A stretch of 64,000 nt of DNA from Tubulanus polymorphus. Lineage: Eukaryota; Nemertea; Palaeonemertea; Tubulaniformes; Tubulanidae. Shown in pieces: positions 61,501-64,000 of this stretch; within the stretch, counting starts at the first letter, position 1; each line of letters begins with the position of its first letter. Below the pieces are notes generated by a model. The model did no database searches and was not told the DNA's origin. It saw only the letters and a program-made list of their open reading frames with translations. Location of the stretch: the NCBI RefSeq assembly GCF_964204645.1, contig NC_134030.1, positions 407,355 through 471,354 on the forward strand, given 5' to 3'. The translations under genes and the position numbers were made by a program.

Positions 61501-61950
61501 CGGAAAGGTGCAACGAACTGTCTCATCTCGAGCTCACCGGGGATTTATGTCTATTTTTAGAACATGTATTATTGATCTAAGCTTGTTTTTAAGTCTTGAT
61601 CTTTTAGAGATTAACGTTGAACTATTGAACCTAACGGAGGAGTGCTCCGGTGACAGCTTATGCGACAGATACAGTCACAGATAGCTACAGTGACTGTCAC
61701 AGTGGCAGCTTCTGTAACAGCTACTGCGACGGTGACAGTGACAGTCACTGTGGTGGCCACTGAGACAGTGACAGTAACAGCCACTGTAACTGTCACTGTG
61801 ACAGTCACAGTGACAGTCGCTGTGACAGTCGCTGTGACAGTCACATTAATATAAATGTGTTTAGTACATTTACCTCCTCTGCATTGTGTTTTGATAATAA
61901 TCCACTTTCTTGACATTCGGCCAAAACGTCCTTTACTCGTTTAGACGAAT
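22532..61950 (-). CDS. Dgk: Type I diacylglycerol kinase (25 coding exons joined; 5' exon missing)
   Basis: The enzyme phosphorylates diacylglycerol to phosphatidic acid at membranes and ends DAG signalling. Join, 5' to 3' on the minus strand: 61874-61950, 58656-59121, 53665-53742, 48654-48776, 46889-46984, 46178-46341, 45475-45549, 41333-41452, 40789-40909, 39984-40072, 39338-39454, 38774-38872, 37731-37805, 34870-34967, 31773-31847, 31165-31250, 30565-30654, 30303-30469, 29512-29576, 29151-29241, 28614-28830, 26439-26504, 23653-23770, 22719-22779, 22532-22621. All phases agree and give 973 codons. Domain order: recoverin homology, Ser/Thr/His-rich linker, two EF-hands, two C1, catalytic ([26 protein letters not shown]), accessory. 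This is the vertebrate alpha/beta/gamma layout; the linker makes it longer than the ~735-804 residues of those. The first coding exon is not seen. Confidence 0.93.
22719..22779 (-). CDS. Dgk: DGK exon 24: accessory domain
   Basis: Encodes the conserved [16 protein letters not shown]. Enters in phase 2, leaves in phase 0 with donor gtacgt. Confidence 0.92.
22980..23640 (+). repeat. G-rich minisatellite GGGGGATTGAAGGGGGTAAG
   Basis: About 30 units of 16-22 bp, with a higher-order block around gtaagagtaaggatattgaa, in the intron between DGK exons 24 and 23. The plus strand has many G tracts and could form quadruplexes; the DGK transcript would carry the C-rich strand. The last unit ends a few bases before the exon 23 donor. 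Confidence 0.97.
23653..23770 (-). CDS. Dgk: DGK exon 23: accessory domain
   Basis: Begins with the split codon for Asp and encodes [19 protein letters not shown] and [12 protein letters not shown], both strongly conserved in DGKs. Donor gtaagc. Confidence 0.95.
24161..24300. mobile_element. 140-bp MITE-like inverted repeat
   Basis: caaaatactgggcccggttt with ttatagac on the left pairs with gtctataaaaccagcc and ccagtattttg on the right. The inner arms (aacccggggggtta / cccccgggttaaagg) also pair, so the whole element can fold into one hairpin. It has no ORF. Its CCGGTTT ends recall the MITE at 13883. Confidence 0.8.
24511..24806 (+). repeat. 11-bp tandem repeat GGGCCTGTAGT / GGGCCTGTAAT
   Basis: About 25 units of gggcctgtaat or gggcctgtagt. 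The peptide runs [11 protein letters not shown] in two minus frames are only the repeat read through. On the DGK transcript strand each unit gives a tacag-g word that resembles a splice acceptor. Confidence 0.98.
24960..26430. other. DGK intron, unique sequence
   Basis: Holds a pair of TGACGTCA sites (25329, 25349), palindromic tgagatatctgagatctca words at 25860-25935 and a gcaggttcgagtcc B-box-like word at 26271. No coding exon was found. Confidence 0.5.
26439..26504 (-). CDS. Dgk: DGK exon 22: candidate 66-nt cassette exon
   Basis: Phase 1 on both sides, 22 codons, encoding [18 protein letters not shown] at its end. The upstream exon already ends in DLSYAIQ, and both ends fit the conserved xLxYAxQ-D position before IGDRLIEVV. 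Skipping this exon therefore still leaves an intact reading frame and motif. Acceptor tttttaaag and donor gtatat are both weak, as often seen in regulated exons. Confidence 0.75.
26612..28290 (-). repeat. 69-bp satellite array 1 (about 22 units) framed by inverted ends
   Basis: Minus-sense units carry attcctgaagatgactatt, agtcgaaacgttgaataaac and tacactagctcaagg. The left edge (ccctgttcactaagaatgg and gtctgaaatgtttccttg) is the inverse of the right edge (caaggaaacatttcagac and attcttagtgtgcaggg). The array is thus the expanded inside of a MITE-like element with ~55 bp inverted ends. It fills most of the DGK intron between exons 22 and 21. Confidence 0.93.
28614..28830 (-). CDS. Dgk: DGK exon 21: accessory domain and basic insert
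   Basis: Encodes [20 protein letters not shown], a DGK signature, then a Lys/Arg/Ser-rich insert ([18 protein letters not shown]) that is variable between DGKs, ending DLSYAIQ. Donor gtgagt, phase 1. Confidence 0.95.
29151..29241 (-). CDS. Dgk: DGK exon 20: accessory domain
   Basis: Encodes [20 protein letters not shown] followed by [10 protein letters not shown]. Enters in phase 2, leaves in phase 0 at gttagt. Confidence 0.95.
29512..29576 (-). CDS. Dgk: DGK exon 19: accessory domain
   Basis: Encodes [20 protein letters not shown]. The usual DASIA has Cys in place of Ala. Donor gtaaat directly follows a G-rich plus-strand run. Confidence 0.93.
29655..29792 (+). repeat. CAGCAGACAGCAGCCAG minisatellite
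   Basis: Imperfect agacagcagccagc units in the intron between DGK exons 19 and 18. All open frames through it are repeat-coded. Confidence 0.95.
30303..30469 (-). CDS. Dgk: DGK exon 18: end of catalytic and start of accessory domain
   Basis: Encodes [11 protein letters not shown], the MDRWQIEF motif and [17 protein letters not shown]. All are at the expected place after [10 protein letters not shown] of exon 17. Confidence 0.96.
30565..30654 (-). CDS. Dgk: DGK exon 17: catalytic domain
   Basis: Encodes [20 protein letters not shown], the conserved second catalytic motif. The donor is gtaagc. A tRNA-like B box (gggttcgaatccgcc) lies just past the donor on the plus strand. Confidence 0.97.
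31165..31250 (-). CDS. Dgk: DGK exon 16: catalytic glycine loop
   Basis: Encodes [20 protein letters not shown] followed by VGWLLEAM. The GGDGT loop is the ATP-binding/catalytic motif whose second Gly is essential in characterised DGKs. Confidence 0.97.
31773..31847 (-). CDS. Dgk: DGK exon 15: catalytic domain
   Basis: Encodes [15 protein letters not shown], a DGK hallmark. Donor gtaagt after a G run; phases 2 and 2. Confidence 0.97.
31880..34680 (-). repeat. 69-bp satellite array 2 (about 39 units)
   Basis: The same unit and same strand as array 1, very homogeneous (most units identical), filling the DGK intron between exons 15 and 14. The right end carries one inverted partial unit (34637-34690). 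A block of variant units (agttagtg, gagcaagtg) appears twice, near 33110-33190 and 34430-34500, which shows that a ~1.3 kb segment was duplicated inside the array. Confidence 0.97.
34870..34967 (-). CDS. Dgk: DGK exon 14: start of catalytic domain
   Basis: Encodes [20 protein letters not shown] then [14 protein letters not shown] is the phosphate-binding start of the DGK catalytic domain. Donor gtaagt, phase 2. Confidence 0.97.
35452..35790 (+). repeat. tRNA-derived SINE-like element, copy 1, with tandem 3' part
   Basis: Leading tgactggtcaccagtcacc repeats precede tggtctatggtctagcggtt (A-box-like) and gcaggttcgagtcttgc (B box). The B-box part is then repeated twice (35670-35710 and 35750-35780), separated by agggttagggttatagtgaac. 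Relatives lie at 45636 and 60245. Confidence 0.8.
35800..37250. other. DGK intron, mostly unique
   Basis: No exon was found that fits the phase between exons 14 and 13. The region holds a degraded hammerhead-like motif near 36270-36340 (minus), TGACGTCA at 36580 and a gcaagcgagg word repeated at 36746 and 36811. Confidence 0.5.
37283..37557 (+). repeat. 15-bp tandem repeat TGTGGAACTGGGTCA
   Basis: About 18 units, alternating tggaactgggtcatg and tggaactaagtcatg. A length divisible by three keeps several frames open (GTGSC and VELGH runs), but no start context, signal or splice phase supports a gene. Confidence 0.97.
37731..37805 (-). CDS. Dgk: DGK exon 13: linker between C1b and catalytic domain
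   Basis: Encodes a Gly/Ser/Lys-rich linker ([20 protein letters not shown]), phase 0 on both sides, acceptor gtgttgtag, donor gtaatt. Low conservation is expected here; support comes from splice sites and phase. Confidence 0.8.
38000..38412 (+). repeat. TGTGGAATTGAGTCCAGTAAC minisatellite
   Basis: About 20 units of 18-20 bp with a higher-order block of about 120 bp (gtggagtccaaaaggtgtgg at 38101 and 38201). It is a relative of the 15-bp repeat nearby. Confidence 0.96.
38708..38752 (+). repeat. Short CAG/CTG run
   Basis: cagcagcagcagcagcagct followed by gcagctgcag in the DGK intron close to the exon 12 donor. Confidence 0.95.
38774..38872 (-). CDS. Dgk: DGK exon 12: end of C1b
   Basis: Encodes [16 protein letters not shown], the last zinc ligands of C1b, followed by [14 protein letters not shown]. 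Acceptor ttttccag, donor gtgagt, phase 0. Confidence 0.95.
39338..39454 (-). CDS. Dgk: DGK exon 11: second C1 domain
   Basis: Encodes [15 protein letters not shown] and [13 protein letters not shown], with the Cys/His pattern of C1b in type I DGKs. Donor gtgggt. The ORF that runs on past the donor is intron. Confidence 0.95.
39590..39970. repeat. Degenerate ~60-bp tandem repeat (aaaacctggttcaggttgag)
   Basis: About six units with taaaacctggttcaggt, atttaccctgggtgac and tttgataccc in the DGK intron between exons 11 and 10. Confidence 0.85.
39984..40072 (-). CDS. Dgk: DGK exon 10: end of C1a
   Basis: Completes the split Phe codon and encodes [17 protein letters not shown] followed by [12 protein letters not shown]. 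It supplies the last ligands of the H-X12-C-X2-C-X13-C-X2-C-X4-H-X2-C-X7-C pattern. Confidence 0.96.
40789..40909 (-). CDS. Dgk: DGK exon 9: first C1 domain
   Basis: Encodes [17 protein letters not shown] and [10 protein letters not shown] after a QNVKDDGT lead. Acceptor attgtag, donor gtaagt, phase 0 in and phase 1 out. Confidence 0.96.
41333..41452 (-). CDS. Dgk: DGK exon 8: second EF-hand
   Basis: Encodes [20 protein letters not shown] then [20 protein letters not shown]. The loop [12 protein letters not shown] has all calcium ligands. Phase 0 on both sides. Confidence 0.96.
41487..41588 (-). CDS. Candidate alternative first exon of DGK (or separate small exon)
   Basis: An ATG in good context (acacaatgg) starts 34 codons, [20 protein letters not shown] onward to RFTVE, that end exactly at a gtaaga donor in phase 0. 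The next exon of DGK (8) begins only 34 bp on, too close to splice to, but exon 9 also begins in phase 0. Splicing to exon 9 would give a DGK without the recoverin and EF-hand parts, starting just before C1a. No acceptor is seen upstream of the ATG. Confidence 0.4.
41600..43900. other. DGK intron, unique sequence
   Basis: Repeated ctcaaattattcc words at 41700-41760 and poly-G at 42107. No coding exon fits. AT-rich with random short frames. Confidence 0.5.
43930..43968 (-). CDS. Candidate second alternative first exon (13 codons)
   Basis: ATG at 43968 (aaaaaaatggc) encodes [13 protein letters not shown] and meets a gttagt donor in phase 0, compatible with DGK exon 8 or 9. The region just downstream is GC-rich compared with its surroundings. 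Weak evidence because the exon is very short. Confidence 0.25.
44767..44786. repeat. (TA)n microsatellite
   Basis: About ten TA units in the DGK intron. Confidence 0.95.
45029..45097 (+). CDS. Candidate antisense small ORF or first exon
   Basis: A strong start context (caacaatgg) begins [20 protein letters not shown] and ends two codons later at TAA. A possible donor (ctgtaaatc) overlaps the stop, so it could be the first exon of a gene on the plus strand inside the DGK intron. No partner exon was identified. Confidence 0.2.
   Translation: MADEDPDNKKKSVKASGATQFL
45475..45549 (-). CDS. Dgk: DGK exon 7: end of EF-hand 1 and helix
   Basis: Encodes [20 protein letters not shown] and TELRP. The first Glu is the last ligand of EF-hand 1 begun in exon 6. 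The donor gttcgt is unusual after the GT, but phase and conservation agree. Confidence 0.94.
45636..45995 (+). repeat. tRNA-derived SINE-like element, copy 2
   Basis: acctgactggtcaccagtca repeats, then tggtctatggtctagtggtt and caggttcgagtcctgctagg, then agggttagggtta words. A further B-box part (gccggttcgagtcccgctag) ends it. Confidence 0.8.
46178..46341 (-). CDS. Dgk: DGK exon 6: recoverin-like region and EF-hand 1
   Basis: Encodes [20 protein letters not shown] and [20 protein letters not shown]. The loop D-T-D-G-N-G-Y is completed by Glu in exon 7. Acceptor ctatatag, donor gtaagt. Confidence 0.96.
46465..46795 (+). repeat. 20-bp tandem repeat AACTGTGGAACTGGGTCCAG
   Basis: About 16 units in the DGK intron between exons 6 and 5. 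It is of the same family as the repeats at 19113, 37283 and 38000. The WNWVQNCGT-like frames are the repeat read through. Confidence 0.97.
46889..46984 (-). CDS. Dgk: DGK exon 5: linker
   Basis: Encodes [20 protein letters not shown] followed by [11 protein letters not shown], phase 1 in and out, donor gtaagt. Ser/Thr-rich linker between recoverin domain and EF-hands. Confidence 0.85.
47000..47770. other. DGK intron, no exon seen
   Basis: Contains a short acaggtagagacaggtag repeat at 47470-47510. Minus-strand frames of 100+ codons here lack splice support and look random. Confidence 0.5.
47776..47851. repeat. (TA)n microsatellite, about 38 units
   Basis: An uninterrupted tatata run. Confidence 0.98.
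48275..48530. repeat. Degenerate hammerhead-like repeat pieces
   Basis: The minus-sense piece at 48280-48345 and plus-sense pieces at 48375-48430 and 48475-48530 carry gaagatgactat and gtcgaa words of the 69-bp family, but diverged. They show that older dispersed copies exist apart from the arrays. Confidence 0.65.
48654..48776 (-). CDS. Dgk: DGK exon 4: linker
   Basis: Encodes [20 protein letters not shown] and [18 protein letters not shown], phase 1 in and out, donor gtgagt. The Ser/Thr/Pro content suggests a phosphorylatable linker. Confidence 0.87.
49060..49440 (+). repeat. 47-bp tandem repeat (ctaagctcattttggttcta), plus sense
   Basis: About five well-conserved units (gaccagtctaagctcatttt, aacaatctaacaacttaa) followed by diverged ones. 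The same unit runs in the opposite sense at 62345-62775, and a diverged set lies at 53960-54130. Confidence 0.93.
49460..53650. other. Long DGK intron, mostly unique sequence
   Basis: Contains degraded 69-bp-family pieces at 51090-51270 and 52630-52690, a cgataactgagtc repeat (52285-52365), a cggaacagttcgg repeat (53135-53190) and paired TGACGTCA sites at 53316 and 53333. No further DGK exon and no other supported gene. Confidence 0.5.
53665..53742 (-). CDS. Dgk: DGK exon 3: linker
   Basis: Encodes [20 protein letters not shown] then TTVTV, phase 1 in and out, acceptor gtttcag, donor gtacgg. Supported by phase and splice sites, not by family conservation. Confidence 0.82.
53960..54130 (+). 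repeat. Diverged copies of the 47-bp repeat
   Basis: Words such as aagaccagtttaaggccatt and caatccatctaaaaacttaa mark about three units. Confidence 0.75.
54708..54916 (+). CDS. Candidate two-exon antisense small gene (43 aa)
   Basis: Exon 1 (54708-54778) starts at an ATG in good context (acgaaaatgtc) behind a GGC-rich leader. It encodes [20 protein letters not shown] and ends at a gtaatc donor in phase 2. Exon 2 (54856-54916) follows a clear acceptor (ttctatttatag), joins in phase and encodes [19 protein letters not shown] before TAA. The intron is 77 bp. It lies inside the DGK intron on the opposite strand. The product is hydrophilic and not recognised; it may be the start of a longer gene spliced differently. 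Confidence 0.35.
55476..55515 (+). repeat. (GAT)n microsatellite
   Basis: About twelve gat units, followed by a CT-rich tract from 55545 to 55745 (ctctctccctctc words). Confidence 0.95.
56497..56880 (+). repeat. 85-110-bp degenerate tandem repeat
   Basis: About four units with gaagtcatctctatttttga, tctcaatttgtatttc and ttcaatttactaagtgtaag. An inverted copy lies at 57650-57770 and a fragment at 29030-29080. Confidence 0.88.
57395..57600 (+). repeat. 35-bp tandem repeat (ataaacaacccacaatgtta)
   Basis: About five units of aatatataaacaacccacaa and tgttaattatttaac. Confidence 0.93.
58287..58419. mobile_element. Short inverted-repeat element related to 19588-19720
   Basis: ttcacacttgagccgccatc and ttggat on the left pair with atccaagatggccgc and ggtgtgaa on the right. 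The inner arm gccgccatcttggat is shared with the element at 19588. Confidence 0.6.
58656..59121 (-). CDS. Dgk: DGK exon 2: recoverin-homology domain and long linker
   Basis: Encodes [20 protein letters not shown] and [12 protein letters not shown], the second half of the recoverin-homology domain of type I DGKs. A ~115-residue His/Pro/Ser/Thr-rich linker follows, with [13 protein letters not shown] near its end. Acceptor tattttcag, donor gtacgt. The open frame that continues upstream past the acceptor is the 7-bp repeat of the intron. Confidence 0.93.
59322..60121 (+). repeat. 7-bp tandem repeat GGGCTGA / GGACTGA (about 800 bp)
   Basis: More than 100 units of gggctga with ggactga variants and a few shortened gctga units. 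Because 7 is not a multiple of 3, all frames cycle through the same 7 residues (ALSPQPS on the minus strand) without a stop, giving false ORFs of 277-508 codons. It lies 200 bp before the DGK exon 2 acceptor. Confidence 0.98.
60245..60355 (+). repeat. tRNA-derived SINE-like element, copy 3
   Basis: caccagccaccacactgaac, ctgttctatgttctagtggt, then gcaggttcgagtcctgctag. It is shorter than the other two copies, with a single B box. Confidence 0.8.
61062..61526 (-). repeat. 51-bp tandem repeat (nine units) with a continuous frame
   Basis: Each unit holds gacagcagtgatggtgggtg, tatcggaaaggtgcac and ctgtctcttta. ctgtc/gacag can form a small hairpin around tcttta. The length is a multiple of three, so a minus-strand frame reads [17 protein letters not shown] nine times. 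It lies in the DGK intron between exons 1 and 2. No signal peptide, no splice support, so a gene is unlikely though not excluded. Confidence 0.95.
61670..61850. repeat. GTGACAGTCAC palindromic repeat
   Basis: Words such as gtgacagtcacagtgacagt repeat directly and in inverted form just next to the donor of the first visible DGK exon. Frames of VTVTVTV in both strands are the repeat. Confidence 0.93.
61874..61950 (-). CDS. Dgk: DGK first visible exon: recoverin-homology domain
   Basis: After a split codon it encodes [20 protein letters not shown] and HNAEE, matching the helix near the N-terminus of type I DGKs. Acceptor ttgttacag, donor gtaaat. The exon enters in phase 1, so at least one earlier coding exon with the ATG must exist; I could not find it before 64000. 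Confidence 0.9.
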
Positions 61951-62344
61951 CTGTAACAAAATTAAAAACAATCAATCAATAAATCAATCGTATCTGGGTA
62001 TCGTACGGCGATGACGTTATAAAGCTAACCATTGTTGCAAACGTCAGTGCGACAACGTCAGTCAACGTCACGCTGAATCGAACGCAGGAAGATTGATAAC
62101 AGCAGAGGTCAGGGAAGAGAAGAGTTAGTTTGGAAGAAGAGTTCATAGACGTTTCTCGAAATAGCAACAAAGTGACAACAAGAAGCCATAGATGTATTAG
62201 ATAATATTAGATAATATTAGATATATCGACTCGGGTTGAATCAACCAAATAAACACGTGATAGCAACTTTATAACGCATATAGCTGCTGAGACTGACAAT
62301 TAAAACCAGCAGTCCTTAGAAAAACTGATACATACCGTATTCCA

Positions 62345-62775
62345 AAATGAGTTTAGACTGGTCTCAAGTTGTTAGATTGGTTATAGAACCAAAATGAGTT
62401 TAGACTGGTCTCAAGTTGTTAGATTGGTTATAGAAATAATATAAGTTTAGACTGGTCTCAAGTTGTTAGATTGGTTATAGAAATAATATAAGTTTAAACT
62501 GGTCTCAAGTTGTTAGATTGGTTATAGAAATAATATAAGTTTAGACTGGTCTCAAGTTGTTAGATTGGTTATAGAAATAATATAAGTTTAGACTGGTCTC
62601 AAGTTGTTAGATTGGTTATAGAAATAATATAAGTTTAGACTGGTCTCAAGTTGTTAGATTGGTTATAGAAATAATATAAGTTTAGACTGGTCTTAAGTTG
62701 TTAGATTGGTTATAGAACCAAAATGAGTTTAGACTGGTCTTAAGTTGTTAGATTGGTTATAGAACTAAAATGAGT
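62345..62775 (-). repeat. 47-bp tandem repeat, minus sense (about nine units)
   Basis: Units of gtttagactggtctcaagtt and gttagattggttatagaa with either ataatataa or ccaaaatga as the variable end. This is the reverse complement of the unit at 49060. Confidence 0.96.
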
Positions 62776-62787
62776 TTTGACGGAGTC

Positions 62788-63000
62788 TCTCTCTCCCTCT
62801 CTCCCATCTCTTCCTCTCTCTCTCTCTCCCCTCCCTCCCTCTCTCCCTCTCCCCCTCTCTCTCTCCCTCTCTCTCTCTCTCCCCCCTCTCTCTCTCCCTC
62901 TCCCTCTCCCCTCTCCCCTCTCTCCCTCTCCCCCTCTCTCCCTCTCTCCCTCTCTCCCTCTCTCCCTCTCTCCCTCTCTCCCCTCTCCCCCTCTCTCTCA
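62788..63000 (+). repeat. CT-rich microsatellite
   Basis: ctctctccctctctccct runs; the Ser/Leu/Pro and Arg/Glu/Gly frames over it are artefacts. Confidence 0.98.
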
Positions 63001-63004
63001 CTGT

Positions 63005-63835
63005 ATATACGCAGCGCGTATATCGCGAGTATTATTCCTAAAGCGTTCCTACTGTTGGTAATAATGGCTGGAGATAAAACGTCGTTTTTATGGCAACGAC
63101 GGCAGCGGCAGCGTCAGTGACTGTGTGGAAGGCTGTTTATAGATCTAGGACCCTGAATTCTGAGAATATGTGATCAGTGAGGTCAGAATGTAGAAACGAT
63201 GTTACTATCCATCAGACAAACATTATTTCTGAATTCTATGCGTTGAGCGCCAGCTCCTCAAGCTCCCAGGCATCGCGCGCAGTCAATACAATATAGAATC
63301 ATGTCGTCTTTGTCGTGCCGTTTTTACATCAAATGACGTTTTTCGACAACAGAAAATATGGTTTGATTACTGGTGGACGGCATTATCGATCGTACGGTTC
63401 ATACACAGGCAGCGCTGTAAATCTAACAGTGTGACGTCACGAACAGGGATGCGAGCTGAATCGATGATGACGTCACACACACACACGGTGTAGCACCGAC
63501 AGATCCGATCGATAATATCGTTATGTGTGTGTCTACCTTGTGTGCACTGCTCCCTCTCTCTCCCTCTCTCTCTCTCCCTCGACGCTCAGCTCGTTCTAAT
63601 CGACCACGAGCTGAAACCCGGAGGTAACGAATACTAAACGGGGATTATCGTTGATCCCGCTAATCCGAGACGCCTTTGCAAGTGTCAGGATCAAGTAGCT
63701 ATTACGAGCAGTGCAGTGACGGCCAATTCAATATTCTATTTCGACTTGAATGGACGTCGTCTAGTGCCGCATCCAGTCAGATATACTGAGGTATTAAACT
63801 GTTAAAATGACCAGTACTAATACTAGACAGTTCGA
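63005..63835. other. No supported gene; probable DGK intron or upstream region
   Basis: Higher CpG content than elsewhere, with TGACGTCA at 63432 and 63468 and a second CT run at 63550-63580. A promoter could be here but no first exon could be tied to DGK. Confidence 0.4.
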
Positions 63836-63837
63836 GT

Positions 63838-64000
63838 CAGTTTTGGTATGGTATCTAAAGAACCAACACGGACACAGTTCGGGCGGCCTAGCTCAGTCAG
63901 TTTTGGTATGGTAGGCTATCTAAAGAACCAACACGGACACAGTTCGGGCGGCCTAGCTCAGTCAGTTTTGGTATGGTAGGCTATCTAAAGAACCAACACG
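63838..64000 (+). repeat. 65-bp tandem repeat running off the window edge
   Basis: Three units of cagttttggtatggtaggct, atctaaagaaccaacacgg and cacagttcgggcggcctagc; the first lacks 5 bp. The array continues past 64000. Confidence 0.95.

Noticed and set aside
61611-61916. ORFs of alternating Val/Thr on both strands
   Set aside because: Read-through of the gtgacagtcac repeat beside the first visible DGK exon.
62765-63120. Ser/Leu/Pro- and Arg/Glu/Gly-rich ORFs
   Set aside because: CT microsatellite.

Overview
This window is nuclear DNA from an animal. It is AT-rich, with spliced genes, GT/AG introns, a eukaryotic tRNA-Val, non-LTR and Penelope-like retroelement remnants, MITEs and many minisatellites. 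The gene content (expanded intronless peptide-receptor-like GPCRs, a PAN plus C-type lectin secreted protein, a single type I diacylglycerol kinase) fits a bilaterian invertebrate, probably marine and possibly a lophotrochozoan. The phylum is a guess from style, not something the sequence proves.

Region 1 (1-5917): a tandem array of a ~2.83-2.88 kb unit, with two complete copies and the first ~200 bp of a third. Each unit carries, on the minus strand, an intact 339-codon rhodopsin-family GPCR and a frameshifted LINE ORF1 remnant. It also carries, on the plus strand, a short Penelope-like (PLE) remnant and a hairpin element with a hammerhead-like core. The third copy stops abruptly beside a C-type lectin exon of a secreted PAN/lectin gene (5939-6876, minus).

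Region 2 (7930-14800): a large foldback arrangement. 109-bp tandem repeats and ~0.6 kb inverted arms (8630-9224 and 12364-13050) enclose ~3.1 kb that holds a gene for a small secreted, lysine-rich, acidic-repeat protein. The right arm and its array trap a truncated GPCR (TM1-TM4) and are themselves interrupted by a MITE.

Region 3 (15019-18300): a TATA-driven small secreted protein that resembles the C-terminus of the region 2 protein, then a joined PLE/GPCR relic, then tRNA-Val(CAC).

Region 4 (22532-61950, minus strand): one gene for a type I (calcium-dependent) diacylglycerol kinase. I could join 25 coding exons in phase from the recoverin-homology domain through EF-hands, two C1 domains, the catalytic domain and the accessory domain to the stop codon (973 codons). 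The first coding exon was not found and may lie beyond 64000. The introns are loaded with minisatellites (69-bp, 47-bp, 51-bp, 20-bp, 15-bp, 11-bp and 7-bp families), tRNA-derived repeats and MITEs. Possible alternative first exons and small antisense ORFs also lie in the introns.

The most interesting material is the hammerhead-like repeat family (two arrays, ~60 copies, sense-oriented in DGK introns), the gene-containing foldback element, the retroelement-linked GPCR tandem units, a DGK cassette exon that re-encodes the motif at the upstream splice junction, and a strong excess of the TGACGTCA palindrome. All ORF joins, splice sites and counts were read by eye; no search was run.
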